Of a stretch of 64,000 nt of DNA, positions 46,211-55,741 are shown piece after piece. Position numbers and translations under genes: made by a program. Origin of the DNA: Thermogemmatispora carboxidivorans (lineage in GTDB: Bacteria > Chloroflexota > Ktedonobacteria > Ktedonobacterales > Ktedonobacteraceae); contig NZ_JNIM01000001.1 in the NCBI RefSeq assembly GCF_000702505.1, forward strand, positions 1,736,001 to 1,800,000, written 5' to 3'. Below the pieces are notes generated by a model. It was not told where the DNA came from, ran no database searches, and saw only the letters and a program-made list of their open reading frames with translations. How positions within the stretch are numbered: the stretch's first letter is position 1; every line of letters begins with the position of its first letter.

Positions 46211-47185
46211 CTAGCTACGTGGGCTTTCCCGGAGCCGCTCGGGGTGTATCTTCTGCCAGTAGCGCATGTAACCCTGGACCGTCATCGGGTAGTTGGTAGC
46301 AAGGTCGTAGCGCTTGATGGCCTGGGGATCGCGGGCGACGCGCTCCAGCTCCGGCTGGGTCTCGGCGATGAGGCGCTCGCGGATCTCCTCTTCGCTTTTG
46401 CCTTCGCGCATGGCCTGCAGAACAATCTCGCCCCAGGCGATGAGACGCTCGCGCAGATTGGCGATGTGGCGTGTGACGTTGTATGTTGGCCCGAAGTGTC
46501 CCAGGTAGAGCACGTCAGGTCGCAGACGGCTGATGCGGCTCAGGCTCTCTGACCAGGCTTCCAGATCGAGGTCGGGGGGTGGCGTGGGAGGGCGCACATA
46601 ATCGACGTCCTGAAGGCGCACGCCGGCGGCATCCCCGGCGAAGAGTTCCCCCGAGTGAACATCGAAGAAGACGATATGATGAACGGCGTGTCCCGGTGTA
46701 TAGTGCACCTCCAGCCGACGCCCAGCGACTGTGAGCACATTGCCATTTTCAAGGCTATGAACGCGCTCGGCGGGCACGGCTTCGACCTCACCCCACAGCG
46801 TCGGCATCTGCTCGCCGTAGATGCGGCTGGCGCTGGCGATGACTTTCGACGGGTCGACCAGGTGAGGGGCACCCCGGCTGTGGACATAGACCTGAGCTTG
46901 CGGCAGCAGGCGGGCCAGGGTGCCTGTGGCCCCAGCATGGTCCAGGTGAATGTGGGTGAGCAGGATATGCGTAATGGTCTCGGGATCGAAGCCCGCCTCA
47001 CGCAGCTCGCTCAGCAGGGCTGTCACTGTGCTGGTTGGCCCGGGATCAATGAGGGCTGTCTGGCGCTCATCTGTGATGAGGTAACTGCCAATGACCCCGT
47101 GCTCGCCGAGGAAGGGCAACGAGATTTGCCATGTCCCCGGCCTTTCTTTCCGTAGGCGAACAACAGGTTGAAAGTTTGCAGACAC
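46211..47185 (-). CDS. MBL-fold metallo-hydrolase
   Basis: The 324-residue protein is a metallo-beta-lactamase-fold hydrolase with the dinuclear metal motif THIHLDHAG, TPGHAVHHIVFFD, the bridging Asp in LFAGDAAG, and a late His in YLGHFGP. The C-terminal helical extension of about 100 residues is like that of glyoxalase II-like or other thioester hydrolases in this superfamily. The substrate cannot be told. The GTG at 47185 has GAGAGGTG 7 bases upstream and is preferred over a longer frame. It lies about 100 bases downstream of the P5C dehydrogenase gene on the same strand. Confidence 0.85.
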   Translation of the reverse strand: MSANFQPVVRLRKERPGTWQISLPFLGEHGVIGSYLITDERQTALIDPGPTSTVTALLSELREAGFDPETITHILLTHIHLDHAGATGTLARLLPQAQVYVHSRGAPHLVDPSKVIASASRIYGEQMPTLWGEVEAVPAERVHSLENGNVLTVAGRRLEVHYTPGHAVHHIVFFDVHSGELFAGDAAGVRLQDVDYVRPPTPPPDLDLEAWSESLSRISRLRPDVLYLGHFGPTYNVTRHIANLRERLIAWGEIVLQAMREGKSEEEIRERLIAETQPELERVARDPQAIKRYDLATNYPMTVQGYMRYWQKIHPERLRESPRS

Positions 47186-47288
47186 GTAATACACCTCTCT
47201 CGTGCCGCGACGCTGGCACTGCCTTGCGACACAAGCTGCTCTTATTTTTCTCTCGTGCACTCACTCGCTCATGGACTTGGCGGGCGGG

Positions 47289-48869
47289 CTAGAGCTTCTT
47301 GACCGAGATTGCCTTAGCCTGCGTAAACAGCAGGAGATAGTCGCGGCCCCCGGCTTTGGAGTCCGTGCCTGACATGTTGAAGCCTCCGAAGGGATGCACG
47401 CCGACCAGGGCTCCCGTGCACTTGCGATTAAAGTAGAGGTTGCCGACGTGGAACTCCTCTTTGGCTTGCTGGATGCGCTCGGGATCGCCTGTATAGACGG
47501 AACCCGTGAGGCCGTACTCGGTATCGTTAGCGATACGCAAGGCATCACTAAAGTCCTTCGCCCGGATGAAGGCCAGCACTGGGCCGAAAATCTCTTCCTG
47601 GGCAATGCGGGCGTGGGGATCGACGTCGGCGAAGATTGTTGGCTCGACGTAGTAGCCCGGGCCATGATGGCCGCCTCCCAGGACAAGGCGCCCCTCGCCT
47701 TTGCCGATCTCGATGTAGTCGGTGATCTTCTTGAAGGCGTTGGCGTCGATCACTGGTCCCATGAAGGTCTCAGGATGCGTGACGTCACCAATGCTGAGCT
47801 GTTTGGCCTTCTCTACCACCTTCTCCAGGACCTGATCGTAGACGCTCTCGACGAGAATGGCGCGCGAGCAGGCTGAGCATTTCTGGCCCTGGAAGCCAAA
47901 GGCAGAGGCAACAATGCCATTGGCGGCGGCCTCCAGATCGGCGGTCTCATCGACGACGATCGCGTCTTTGCCGCCCATCTCCAGGATCGTGCGCTTGATC
48001 CAGCGCTGGCCCGGCTGGGTTTTGGCTGCCAACTCGTGAATGCGCAGGCCGACGTCACGCGAGCCGGTGAAGGCGATGAAGCGCGTCAGGGGATGGGAGA
48101 CCAGGGCGTCGCCGATGCTGGAGCCAGCACCGGGCAAGAAGTTGACGACCCCTGCTGGCAGGCCAATTTCTTCCAGAATGTGTACGAACTGAGCGGCGAT
48201 GGTGGGCGAGGCACTCGATGGTTTGAGAACCACAGTATTGCCTGCCACGAAGGAGGCGCTGGTCATGCCAACCATGATGGCGCCTGGGAAATTCCAGGGT
48301 GGGATGACAGCGCCGACGCCCAGCGGGATGTAGACGAGTTCGTTGTCTTCATCTGGAATGCGGACGAGCGGCTGCTCTTCGGCCAGGCGCAACATCTCTC
48401 GGGCGTAGAATTCCAGGAAGTCGATGGCCTCGGCGGTATCGGCATCGGCCTCGATCCAGCTCTTGCCCACTTCGTAGATCATCCAGGCGTTGAAGAGGAA
48501 GCGACGCTCGCGCAGGCGGTCGGCGGCGGCGAAGAGGTAGTTGGCGCGCTCATGGGCTGGAATGCGCTTCCACTGCTCGAAAGTCTCAGCAGCGGCACGC
48601 ACGGCCTGATCAACCTGGTCCAGGGTGGCGCGCGAGAAATAGCCGATAACCTGGTCGGGCTGGGCAGGGTTGATAGAAGCGAAGGTCTCAGGGTTCTCGA
48701 TATGCTGGCCACCAATGATAAGCGGATAGGTGCGGCCTAGTTCGCTGCGCACCTGGGCCAGAGCCTCTTCTTGGGCCCGGCGATTCTCAGGGCGCGAGAA
48801 GTCTGTGAGCGGCTCGTTTCTAAAAGGAGTCCGCGCACGCTCTAGAACGTGCTCTGCGGTTATGGTCAT
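47289..48869 (-). CDS. rocA: L-glutamate gamma-semialdehyde (P5C) dehydrogenase, RocA type
   Basis: This 526-residue aldehyde dehydrogenase oxidises pyrroline-5-carboxylate/glutamate semialdehyde to glutamate, the second step of proline and arginine catabolism. It is the monofunctional RocA/PruA type. The N terminus begins [15 protein letters not shown], the NAD-binding FTGSRDVGL is present, and the catalytic Glu and Cys are in ILEMGGKD and [12 protein letters not shown]. The tail [16 protein letters not shown] is typical. No proline dehydrogenase is in the window. The product glutamate could be used by GdhA (16298-17578). GGAG lies before the ATG. Confidence 0.93.
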   Translation of the reverse strand: MTITAEHVLERARTPFRNEPLTDFSRPENRRAQEEALAQVRSELGRTYPLIIGGQHIENPETFASINPAQPDQVIGYFSRATLDQVDQAVRAAAETFEQWKRIPAHERANYLFAAADRLRERRFLFNAWMIYEVGKSWIEADADTAEAIDFLEFYAREMLRLAEEQPLVRIPDEDNELVYIPLGVGAVIPPWNFPGAIMVGMTSASFVAGNTVVLKPSSASPTIAAQFVHILEEIGLPAGVVNFLPGAGSSIGDALVSHPLTRFIAFTGSRDVGLRIHELAAKTQPGQRWIKRTILEMGGKDAIVVDETADLEAAANGIVASAFGFQGQKCSACSRAILVESVYDQVLEKVVEKAKQLSIGDVTHPETFMGPVIDANAFKKITDYIEIGKGEGRLVLGGGHHGPGYYVEPTIFADVDPHARIAQEEIFGPVLAFIRAKDFSDALRIANDTEYGLTGSVYTGDPERIQQAKEEFHVGNLYFNRKCTGALVGVHPFGGFNMSGTDSKAGGRDYLLLFTQAKAISVKKL

Positions 48870-49022
48870 GATTGGTCACACTCCTTCGTGTTCTCAACGG
48901 GAACTTTCCCCTTTATTGTATCCCACAGAGTGCCCCACCTGGTAGGGAAAGGGCCAGCGCTGCTCGAAGGGAGACCAGTGCAGTGGCTGCCTGGCTAAAT
49001 CACGACTGCTTGCCAGTCCTGC

Positions 49023-50267
49023 TTAGCAGAGGAGAAGGTCACTGGCGATTGCAATGAGCATGGTGCCAAGACAGAGCAGCGCGACACCGGGCCAGCCTCC
49101 GTGTAGGAGGGCAATGCCGGGCAGAACTGCCCCCAGGCTGCCACCGAAGTAGTAGCAGGAGAGGTAAAGGGAGGCGGCTGTCCCTTTGGCTTTATGGGCC
49201 TGTTCGCCAAGATAGAGGTTGACAGCGGGAATGGTACAGAACATGCCCAGGGCTAGCAGCCCCAGGCCCAGGATGACAAGGGGAAGCGAGGGGATCAGCG
49301 TGACCAGGAGGCCGCAGCCTGCCAGGCTCATGCTGACAGCAATGGCGCGCCGCGAGCCGACACGCCCCGCCAGACTGCCCGCAATGGGCGAACAGAGGCC
49401 GGTCAGCCAGAGCAGGTAGACCAGACCAAGCTGGACCGTTGAGAGGCCGAAGTGCGGTCCGCTAAGGTAGTAGGGTAAATAGGTGAAGGTGCCAACGAAA
49501 CCGAAGAAGAGGGTGAAGCCGATCATGAAGGCCCCTATCAGGTGCCGATTGTGCAGGTGAAGCCAGATATCGCTGAGCGACTGGCGTAAGACGTTGCCAC
49601 CTGCCTGGTCGCTGGGGCTGTCGAGCATAGTGGTTCGCTGGCGCCAGTTGGGTAGGAGGCGAGCGCGCTGGCTCTGGCTGTCGGGCAGGAAGCGCCACAT
49701 AGCCAGGGCAGCAATCAGGGTCGGCAGGCTGAAGGAGAAGAGGGCGACCTGCCAGTTGGTGGCGGCGGTCAAAGCGGCGCTCCCGAGGCGAGCGAAGAGG
49801 CCGCCGAGCGTCTGCCCGCTGACATAGACACCCATTGCCAGACCACGCTCGGACCCTTTAAACTCGTCGTTGACGTAGGAGATGGCCACGCTGGTCAGTC
49901 CCGGCATGAGCAAACCCTGCAGGGCACGCAGGCAGAGTAAGATCGTGAAGTTGGGTGCAAAGGCGCATAGCAGCGTCGGCAGGGTAATGAGGAGGCTGCT
50001 GCCTACCATGACAATTTTGCGCCCGATGCGGTCGGAGAGTGGTCCGTAGAACAGCGAGCCGATGGCGACCGCCAGGACGATAGTGGAAATAGTCAGGCCC
50101 GCGGTGGGCGCATCGACTTTGAAAGCCCGGCTCAGGACAGGCAGGATGGCCTGCGTGGTATACATATTAGCAAAGACAAAGGCTGGACCTAGGAAAAGGG
50201 CTATCAATGCTCCAATGCGGATACCTTGCTGCTCCGGGCGCGAAGAGAAGGAAGTCGTGCTAGACAT
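49023..50267 (-). CDS. MFS transporter
   Basis: The 414-residue membrane protein has 12 predicted helices in two halves and the MFS loop motif GPLSDRIGRK between helices 2 and 3 (repeated loosely as GSLAGRVGSRRA in the second half). Sequence features (YTTQAILPVLSRAF, VSGQTLGGLFAR) resemble the YnfM/YybF-type drug or metabolite exporters. The substrate is unknown. It is separated from rocA by about 150 bases and probably forms its own unit. Confidence 0.88.
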   Translation of the reverse strand: MSSTTSFSSRPEQQGIRIGALIALFLGPAFVFANMYTTQAILPVLSRAFKVDAPTAGLTISTIVLAVAIGSLFYGPLSDRIGRKIVMVGSSLLITLPTLLCAFAPNFTILLCLRALQGLLMPGLTSVAISYVNDEFKGSERGLAMGVYVSGQTLGGLFARLGSAALTAATNWQVALFSFSLPTLIAALAMWRFLPDSQSQRARLLPNWRQRTTMLDSPSDQAGGNVLRQSLSDIWLHLHNRHLIGAFMIGFTLFFGFVGTFTYLPYYLSGPHFGLSTVQLGLVYLLWLTGLCSPIAGSLAGRVGSRRAIAVSMSLAGCGLLVTLIPSLPLVILGLGLLALGMFCTIPAVNLYLGEQAHKAKGTAASLYLSCYYFGGSLGAVLPGIALLHGGWPGVALLCLGTMLIAIASDLLLC

Positions 50268-50439
50268 GGACGGGAAGACCTTTCCAGACGCGAGAGACTG
50301 CCAGAAAAGAGATGGATGTCTCTATTATAGCCCCGTGAGGGCTATCTGGCCAACCAGGCCCGCCTGTCTGGATGGGCCGCTGACCGCGGTAGAGGCGCCC
50401 GGTGCCGCCTTGCTGGTGTAGGTCAGGACGCTGCCGGTG

Positions 50440-50469
50440 TTGGTTGCTCTTGCCTGTGTCGACTATGAT
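50440..50469 (+). promoter_or_regulatory. Promoter of the 50491 gene
   Basis: TTGGTT and TATGAT are 18 bases apart and end 21 bases before the start codon. Confidence 0.5.
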
Positions 50470-50490
50470 AGGGAAAAGCGAGGAAACCGT

Positions 50491-51447
50491 ATGGACGTCT
50501 ATCGCGCCCTCGGGCTGGATCTGCCAGTCCTCCATCTCTGCGTCCGCCTGCTGGCTCGGGATGGAGAGGCTGAACTGGTCCCGTTACTGGCAACGCTCCG
50601 TGAACGCTGTCTGGCGATCGCTACACGCTTACAGGAGTGGAGCGAGGAGCAGTGTGCGCGCTACGCGGAGGAGGCCGCGCTGCGCCTTCAGCGTCTGGGC
50701 CTCCTTGCTGACGCTGCTCAGCCGTCCCAGGTTGCTGCTGCCGTACAGCGTGAGCTGCGTCACCTGGCCACACGCTTAGGTTCGGCTGGCCTTTTGCCTC
50801 TGGAAGGCCCAGCGCTCGTCGTCTGTACTGTTCCAGAGCTGGGACCGGAGTTAGCCGCCAGTGTGCTGGCACCAGCGCTGGAGGCCGCCAGAACCAGGCT
50901 GGAGGGCTGGCGCGCTGAGCAGCAACTCTATGAGCTGTGGTTTCTCTTGCGCGGCTCCTTAGCCTTCGATTTGCTCAATCAACTCGTGGCGGGGTGGCCA
51001 GCCTCCTTGCGCGGCGATCGAGAGCTGGCGGGAGGTGAAGGGCTGGCTGCCGTCTCCGAGTTGCCCTTCGTGGCCAGAGGCGCGCACACCTATCATCTCG
51101 TCTACCAGCTCGGCGATGAGCTGCTCGGTGGCGCGACGCCTGAGCTGGGAACGCAAACGCTCTCGCTCTTCTTCTCTGCGGGCGATCTTTCCTATAGTAT
51201 GCTGAGGTATGAGGTGATGGCCTTGCTGGAGCGGCTAGCCGAGCAGCCTTTCCTGCGCCATGCCTCGTTTTGGCAGCGTGATCCCTGGCCGGGAGAGCCA
51301 GGCGCTGCTTTTATGCTCCGCCTGCGCCTCCCGGCGGGAGAGGTACCGCTGCGGCAGATTGGTGAGGCACTGGCGGCAGCCAGCCCTCTTGGGCGCGAGC
51401 GCCTGTTACGCCAGGGCCAGCTCTTCACTGGTCGGCGCCTCTTCTGA
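50491..51447 (+). CDS. Uncharacterised 318-residue protein
   Basis: This is a cytoplasmic, helical protein rich in Leu, Ala, Glu and Arg, without signal peptide or membrane segment. The N-terminal third is a Leu/Arg-rich helical region (LLATLRERCLAIATRLQEW). The middle has LVVCTVPELGPELAASVLAP, and the end has PFLRHASFWQRDPW. A central segment (YHLVYQLGDELLGG) may pack as a beta sheet. No family is recognised, and no Cys-based metal motif or nucleotide-binding loop is visible. The ATG at 50491 has GAGGAAA 6 bases upstream, and a promoter precedes it. It is followed by yqeY but after a promoter of its own. Confidence 0.65.
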   Translation: MDVYRALGLDLPVLHLCVRLLARDGEAELVPLLATLRERCLAIATRLQEWSEEQCARYAEEAALRLQRLGLLADAAQPSQVAAAVQRELRHLATRLGSAGLLPLEGPALVVCTVPELGPELAASVLAPALEAARTRLEGWRAEQQLYELWFLLRGSLAFDLLNQLVAGWPASLRGDRELAGGEGLAAVSELPFVARGAHTYHLVYQLGDELLGGATPELGTQTLSLFFSAGDLSYSMLRYEVMALLERLAEQPFLRHASFWQRDPWPGEPGAAFMLRLRLPAGEVPLRQIGEALAAASPLGRERLLRQGQLFTGRRLF

Positions 51448-51526
51448 GTGACTGGGCTGGCCTGGCGCTGGATAATGCCAGGGTGCTGTTTTCTGATGCG
51501 CGACCTGGCAGTCCTCCTTGCCCGAC

Positions 51527-51555
51527 TCGACAGAACTGGCGCCAAAGGCTATACT
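51527..51555 (+). promoter_or_regulatory. Promoter of yqeY
   Basis: TCGACA (51527-51532) and TATACT (51550-51555) are 17 bases apart, about 45 bases before the ATG. Confidence 0.55.
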
Positions 51556-51601
51556 GAGGATCGCTCACGGAATTGCTGAGAGTATAGGAGGAATGTGTAA
51601 C

Positions 51602-52081
51602 ATGGCGCAAACGCGCGAAGAGTTTCCTATCGAGAAACAGCTGCGAAAGGATATTCAGGAAGCCCAAAGAGCGCGGGATCAGCTCAAAGTTGACACGCTC
51701 CGGATGGTGCTGGGAGCCATTCACAACCTCGAAGTTGCGCGCACCGACCGCAAGCATGCTGAGTATGGAAAGCCCCTGACCGAAGCCGACTGCTATCAGG
51801 TGCTGGAGCGCGAGATCAAGATGCGCGACCAGGCCATTCCCCTCTACGAAAAGGGAGGTCGCAGCGATCTGGTTGAGAAGGCCCAGCGCGAAAAGGCCAT
51901 CCTGCAATCTTATCTGCAGGCGGCCCAGCTCAGTGATGAGGAAATTCGCGCTGTGGTGGCGCGTCTCATCGAGGAGCAGGGGCGCGACTTTCGCAAAGTC
52001 ATGCCGCTGGCGGCTCGCGAATTGAAAGGGAAGGCCCCAGGTGCCAAGGTCCAACAGATCGTGAAAGAGATGACAGCCTGA
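51602..52081 (+). CDS. GatB/YqeY domain protein
   Basis: The 159-residue protein is the stand-alone YqeY type, related to the C-terminal tRNA-binding tail of GatB. Motifs seen are DTLRMVLGAIHN, KMRDQAIPLYEKGGRSDLVE and LPQAAQLSDEEI-like LQAAQLSDEEI. It may bind tRNA or amidotransferase, but its function is not established. AGGAGG lies 9 bases before the ATG at 51602. It is monocistronic, lying between its own promoter and the inverted repeat at 52113-52173. Confidence 0.9.
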   Translation: MAQTREEFPIEKQLRKDIQEAQRARDQLKVDTLRMVLGAIHNLEVARTDRKHAEYGKPLTEADCYQVLEREIKMRDQAIPLYEKGGRSDLVEKAQREKAILQSYLQAAQLSDEEIRAVVARLIEEQGRDFRKVMPLAARELKGKAPGAKVQQIVKEMTA

Positions 52082-52112
52082 GCTGAGGGCCTTCCTGAGC
52101 ACGAGCGTTGCT

Positions 52113-52173
52113 GGCGAGGAGAGAGGCGAGACTACACGCCAATACGCTGGCGGGACTGCCCTATCTCCTCGCC
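52113..52173 (+). terminator. Inverted repeat after yqeY
   Basis: GGCGAGGAGA (52113-52122) and TCTCCTCGCC (52164-52173) are perfect 10-base arms with a 41-base loop. It may be a terminator stem without a T tract, or a structured leader element, though the cysS promoter lies after it. Confidence 0.35.
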
Positions 52174-52203
52174 TGGCCGTAGTCGCCGGGCCGGGAGTAT
52201 AAT
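52174..52203 (+). promoter_or_regulatory. Promoter of the cysS fusion gene
   Basis: A perfect TATAAT (52198-52203) is preceded by a weak TGGCCG -35 at 18 bases. It lies about 165 bases before the start codon. No T-box-like structure is recognised in the leader. Confidence 0.5.
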
Positions 52204-52366
52204 TCCGTGTAGGGAAAAACGGGCAGAGTGCTGTCGGTGTCAGCCAGCGCACGTGCGGCGGTTGGATCGAGCCGGACGGGCGCGTAGCGAGTGGCTGGCA
52301 GAGGGAAGGAAATCAGGGCCGTTCATCGTCGTACTGTTTGATGCATGCTGGGAGCGTGAAGAGGCG

Positions 52367-54772
52367 ATGAGAATCTATAACACACTCACGCGGCGCGTCG
52401 AGGAAATCGTACCGTTGGAGCCTGGCAAGATCAAAATGTACTCCTGTGGCCCGACCGTCTACCGCTATATCCACATCGGTAACCTGCGTACCTTCACGAT
52501 GGCCGACTGGCTACGTCGCACTCTGGAGTATCTCGGCTACCAGGTCTTTCATGTCAAAAACATCACTGATGTCGGGCATATGCGCCATGAGCTGTTGGAC
52601 CGCGGCGAGGACAAAATTCAGGCCCAGGCCCGCAGGGAAGGAAAAACCTCTGCTGAGATCGCGCGCTTTTATACCGAAGCCTTTCATCGCGACGAGGCCA
52701 GACTCAATATTCTACCTGCCCATGTCTTCCCACGGGCCAGCGAGCATATCCCCGAAATGATCCAGATCATTGAGGAGCTGCTGCGCAAAGGTTTCGCCTA
52801 CGAGGTTCGCGGTTACATCTATTTCGACATCCAGCGCTTCCCCGACTATGGCAAGCTCTCGCGCAATCTGCTGGAGTATATGCGAATTGGCATTCATGAG
52901 GGGAGCGACGCTGACCGGCGCCATCCCGAAGATTTCCCATTGTGGAAGCCTGCGGAGCCGGGGCGTGACATGGCCTGGGACAGCCCGTGGGGGCGTGGCT
53001 TCCCTGGCTGGCATATCGAGTGCTCGGCCATGTCCATGAAGTATCTGGGACCCCGTTTCGACATTCACACAGGGGGCGTAGATAACATCTTTCCCCATCA
53101 CGAGGATGAGATCGCTCAAAGCGAAGCCTACAGCGGTCAGCCTTTTGTCAACTACTGGGTCCATGCCCAGCATCTGCTTGCTGACGGCCAGAAGATGGCC
53201 AAGTCGGTCAGCAACGACTATACCTGCGCTGAAATTGAGGCGCGCGGCTTCGATCCGCTGGCCCTGCGCTATCTCTACACGACCGCCCTCTACCGGAGCC
53301 GGCTCAACTTCACCTTTCGCGCTCTCGAAGCGGCCCAGATCGCTCTCGAGCGCCTGCGCGAGCGCGCCTATGATCTCTGGCTGCGAGCCGATCAAGAGTC
53401 TGCGCTCAGGCCGCTAGAGGATCAAGAGCAACCGTGGCGTCTGGCCTTCCGCCGTGAGCTTGAGAATGATCTTCATATTCCTCGGGCTATGGCGGTGCTC
53501 TCTGCCATGCTGCGTGCTCCTGGGCTGGATGCTACCATGAAGCTGCGGCTGCTGCTCGACTTCGACCGTGTGCTTGGCTTCGATCTCAAATCTTATCTCT
53601 TGAGTGAGCAACCGCGTCAGCGCCGGATGCCACAGCACTCACAGCGGTTCTTGCCGGCAGAGCTGGCAACGGTTGTGCGCGAACGGCAAGCCCTGCGCCA
53701 GCAGCAGGACTACGAGCGGGCCGATGCCTTGCGGCTCCACCTACTCCGACGAGGCTGGAAAGTGAGCGATCTGCCCGAGGGGACGCTGGTCCGGCCTCGG
53801 CGCCTCGGCGAAGAGTTCCCTGTCCTCTCGCGCTGGCAGGACGCGCCTGACGCTACGCAGCAGCCGGCACGCTATGCCTTCTCGCTCAATCTACTGGCGC
53901 GCAATAACCGCCCGGACCTTGAGCGCTGCCTCAACAGTATCTGTCGCCATAGCAGTGGGCGCCGCCTGGAAGTCGTCGTGATCGAGAATGGCTCAACCGA
54001 TGAGACCCTCCCCTATCTACGGGAACTGGCCCGGCGCTCGGCGCTGATCGGAGCCAATGGCGAGCGGATTGGCCTGCGTGTCCTCTTCGCCGACCATAAC
54101 CTGGGCTTTGCCGCGGGGCGCAATGCTACCATGCGTGCCAGCCAGGGAGCAATTGTTGTCTGGCTGGACACCTCGGTTGAGATCGAAGGCGATATCTGGA
54201 CGCCTCTGGAGCAAACGCTGAGCGATCCGCAGGTGGGAGTGACTGGCCCCTTTGGTCTGGTCAGCGAGGATCTGCGCGAGTTTCGCGAAGAGAGTGGACC
54301 CGAGGTCGATGCCATTGAAGGATATCTGTTTGCCTTTCGCCGGGCTTTGCTCCACGAGGTTGGCTGGCTCGATGAAAAGTTCCGTTTCTATCGTCTGGCC
54401 GACGTCCACTACAGCTTCTTCTTCAAAGCTGCTGGCTATCGTGTGGTAGTCTGTCCCGAGGTCGCGGCTCGCCTCATCAGGCATCCTCATCGTGAGTGGT
54501 ACAGTCTGACAGAGGAAGAGCGGCGTACGAAAAGTAAGAAGAACTACGATGTCTTTCGCGCACGCTGGCATCACGGGCAGAGCCTGCTGGTGGCGCACTG
54601 CAATCCGACCCATCGCTGGTACGGGCATGATCATCCCTATCATCTCGAGGGCACCCATAGCCACACACCAGAAGAGCTGCCACCGCCGGGAGTCATGCAT
54701 AGCCACGAGCATCAGCACTGGCCCGATCATGCTCACTGCCATCCCCATCTCCATGCTGCTCAAGCGGTCTGA
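52367..54772 (+). CDS. cysS: Cysteinyl-tRNA synthetase fused to GT2 glycosyltransferase and His-rich tail
   Basis: This single 801-codon frame has three parts. Residues 1 to about 475 form a complete CysRS: zinc-site CGPTVY, HIGN (36-39), WHIECSAM, FPHHEDEIAQSE, KMAKS (276-280) and the usual C-terminal QDYERADALRLHLLRRGW. It should charge tRNA-Cys. Residues about 500-735 form a GT-A family 2 glycosyltransferase-like domain: FSLNLLARNNRPDLERCL, VVVIENGSTDE, HNLGFAAGRN and WLDTSVEI (DxD-like DTS). Residues about 754-797 hold 14 His in about 50 residues, likely binding metal. The ATG at 52367 (MRIYNTLTRRVEEI) starts like normal CysRS. No stop or frameshift is seen at the junction. The role of the fusion is unknown. 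Confidence 0.9.
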   Translation: MRIYNTLTRRVEEIVPLEPGKIKMYSCGPTVYRYIHIGNLRTFTMADWLRRTLEYLGYQVFHVKNITDVGHMRHELLDRGEDKIQAQARREGKTSAEIARFYTEAFHRDEARLNILPAHVFPRASEHIPEMIQIIEELLRKGFAYEVRGYIYFDIQRFPDYGKLSRNLLEYMRIGIHEGSDADRRHPEDFPLWKPAEPGRDMAWDSPWGRGFPGWHIECSAMSMKYLGPRFDIHTGGVDNIFPHHEDEIAQSEAYSGQPFVNYWVHAQHLLADGQKMAKSVSNDYTCAEIEARGFDPLALRYLYTTALYRSRLNFTFRALEAAQIALERLRERAYDLWLRADQESALRPLEDQEQPWRLAFRRELENDLHIPRAMAVLSAMLRAPGLDATMKLRLLLDFDRVLGFDLKSYLLSEQPRQRRMPQHSQRFLPAELATVVRERQALRQQQDYERADALRLHLLRRGWKVSDLPEGTLVRPRRLGEEFPVLSRWQDAPDATQQPARYAFSLNLLARNNRPDLERCLNSICRHSSGRRLEVVVIENGSTDETLPYLRELARRSALIGANGERIGLRVLFADHNLGFAAGRNATMRASQGAIVVWLDTSVEIEGDIWTPLEQTLSDPQVGVTGPFGLVSEDLREFREESGPEVDAIEGYLFAFRRALLHEVGWLDEKFRFYRLADVHYSFFFKAAGYRVVVCPEVAARLIRHPHREWYSLTEEERRTKSKKNYDVFRARWHHGQSLLVAHCNPTHRWYGHDHPYHLEGTHSHTPEELPPPGVMHSHEHQHWPDHAHCHPHLHAAQAV

Positions 54773-55078
54773 AGGAGGTCATCGCCAGCGAAGCAGGCCG
54801 ACCTCTGATCTCGCCTGGCCTCGTCTCAGAGGAGAGGACAGTGTCGCCAAGCGGCATCGATGTGCTCAGGGCCTACCTTCGATGCCGAAGCGTAGGGCAC
54901 TCAGGCGGGCAAGCCAGGTTTGTGCTGGCTATGGCGGGGACAAGACCCCAGCGCAAGCTGTGCCGCTGAACCTGCCACGGCCCGCTCTGTCTCACCAGGC
55001 AGATACGAGAGCGTCGGCGCAAGCGAGCGAACACGCCACGATCCTGCGGAAAAGCCCGTGTGCTAAGGAGAAGATCCC

Positions 55079-55741
55079 GTGGAGAGAATCATTGAGGTCC
55101 CACTCTTCCCGTTGCAGCTGGTCCTCTTCCCGACTGCAGTGGTACCGCTGCATATCTTTGAACGGCGCTATCGCCTGATGATCGCTCGCTGTCTTGAAGA
55201 GCAGTCTCCCTTTGGCATTGTCCTGACGCGCCCTGAGAGTCATTATCTTCAAGAAATACCTTACAGTGTAGGAACCCTGGCCGCGATTCAGCAGATCGAG
55301 CGTCTAGATGACGGGCGCTACAATCTCATCGCCTTTGGCACTGAGCGCTTTCGCATCATCCAGCTCAAGCATCAACAGCCCTACCTCTCAGCTGTAGTTG
55401 AGCGCTATCGCGACGCACACGAAGCAGTCAACCTGGTCAGGCCCTACGTCGAGCGGGCCCTTGACCTCTTCAGCAGCTATTTGGAAATCCTGCTAGAGGC
55501 GCGCAGCCAGCAGGAGATCAAGGAGCATCTGCCGACCGATCCCGAGGAACTTTCCTATCTCATTGCCTATCTGCTCGATTTGCGAGATGAGCAGAAGCAA
55601 CACTTGCTGGAACTGACCTCGACGCGGCAGCGTCTGGCGGAGGAGAACGAGATTTTGAGACGAGAAGTGCCTTTTGTCCAACAGGTGCTAAGACGTAATG
55701 CTCACTTAAAAATTCATCCTGATCGAAGCTTTTTGAATTAG
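55079..55741 (+). CDS. Lon N-terminal (substrate-binding) domain protein
   Basis: The 220-residue protein resembles the N-terminal LON domain of Lon protease without ATPase or peptidase domains: VPLFPLQLVLFPTAVVPLHIFE, RYRLMIARCL and GRYNLIAFGTERFRI. Residues about 160-215 are helical (LLELTSTRQRLAEENEILRRE). Stand-alone LON proteins are widespread and of uncertain role, perhaps adaptor or protein quality control. The GTG at 55079 has AAGGAG 9 bases upstream. Its stop overlaps the stop of the convergent DUF4388 gene. Confidence 0.88.
   Translation: MERIIEVPLFPLQLVLFPTAVVPLHIFERRYRLMIARCLEEQSPFGIVLTRPESHYLQEIPYSVGTLAAIQQIERLDDGRYNLIAFGTERFRIIQLKHQQPYLSAVVERYRDAHEAVNLVRPYVERALDLFSSYLEILLEARSQQEIKEHLPTDPEELSYLIAYLLDLRDEQKQHLLELTSTRQRLAEENEILRREVPFVQQVLRRNAHLKIHPDRSFLN

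Noticed and set aside
52082..52366. T-box riboswitch before cysS
   Set aside because: The gap holds a perfect inverted repeat and a promoter, but I see no T-box sequence or specifier loop with a Cys codon that I could support.
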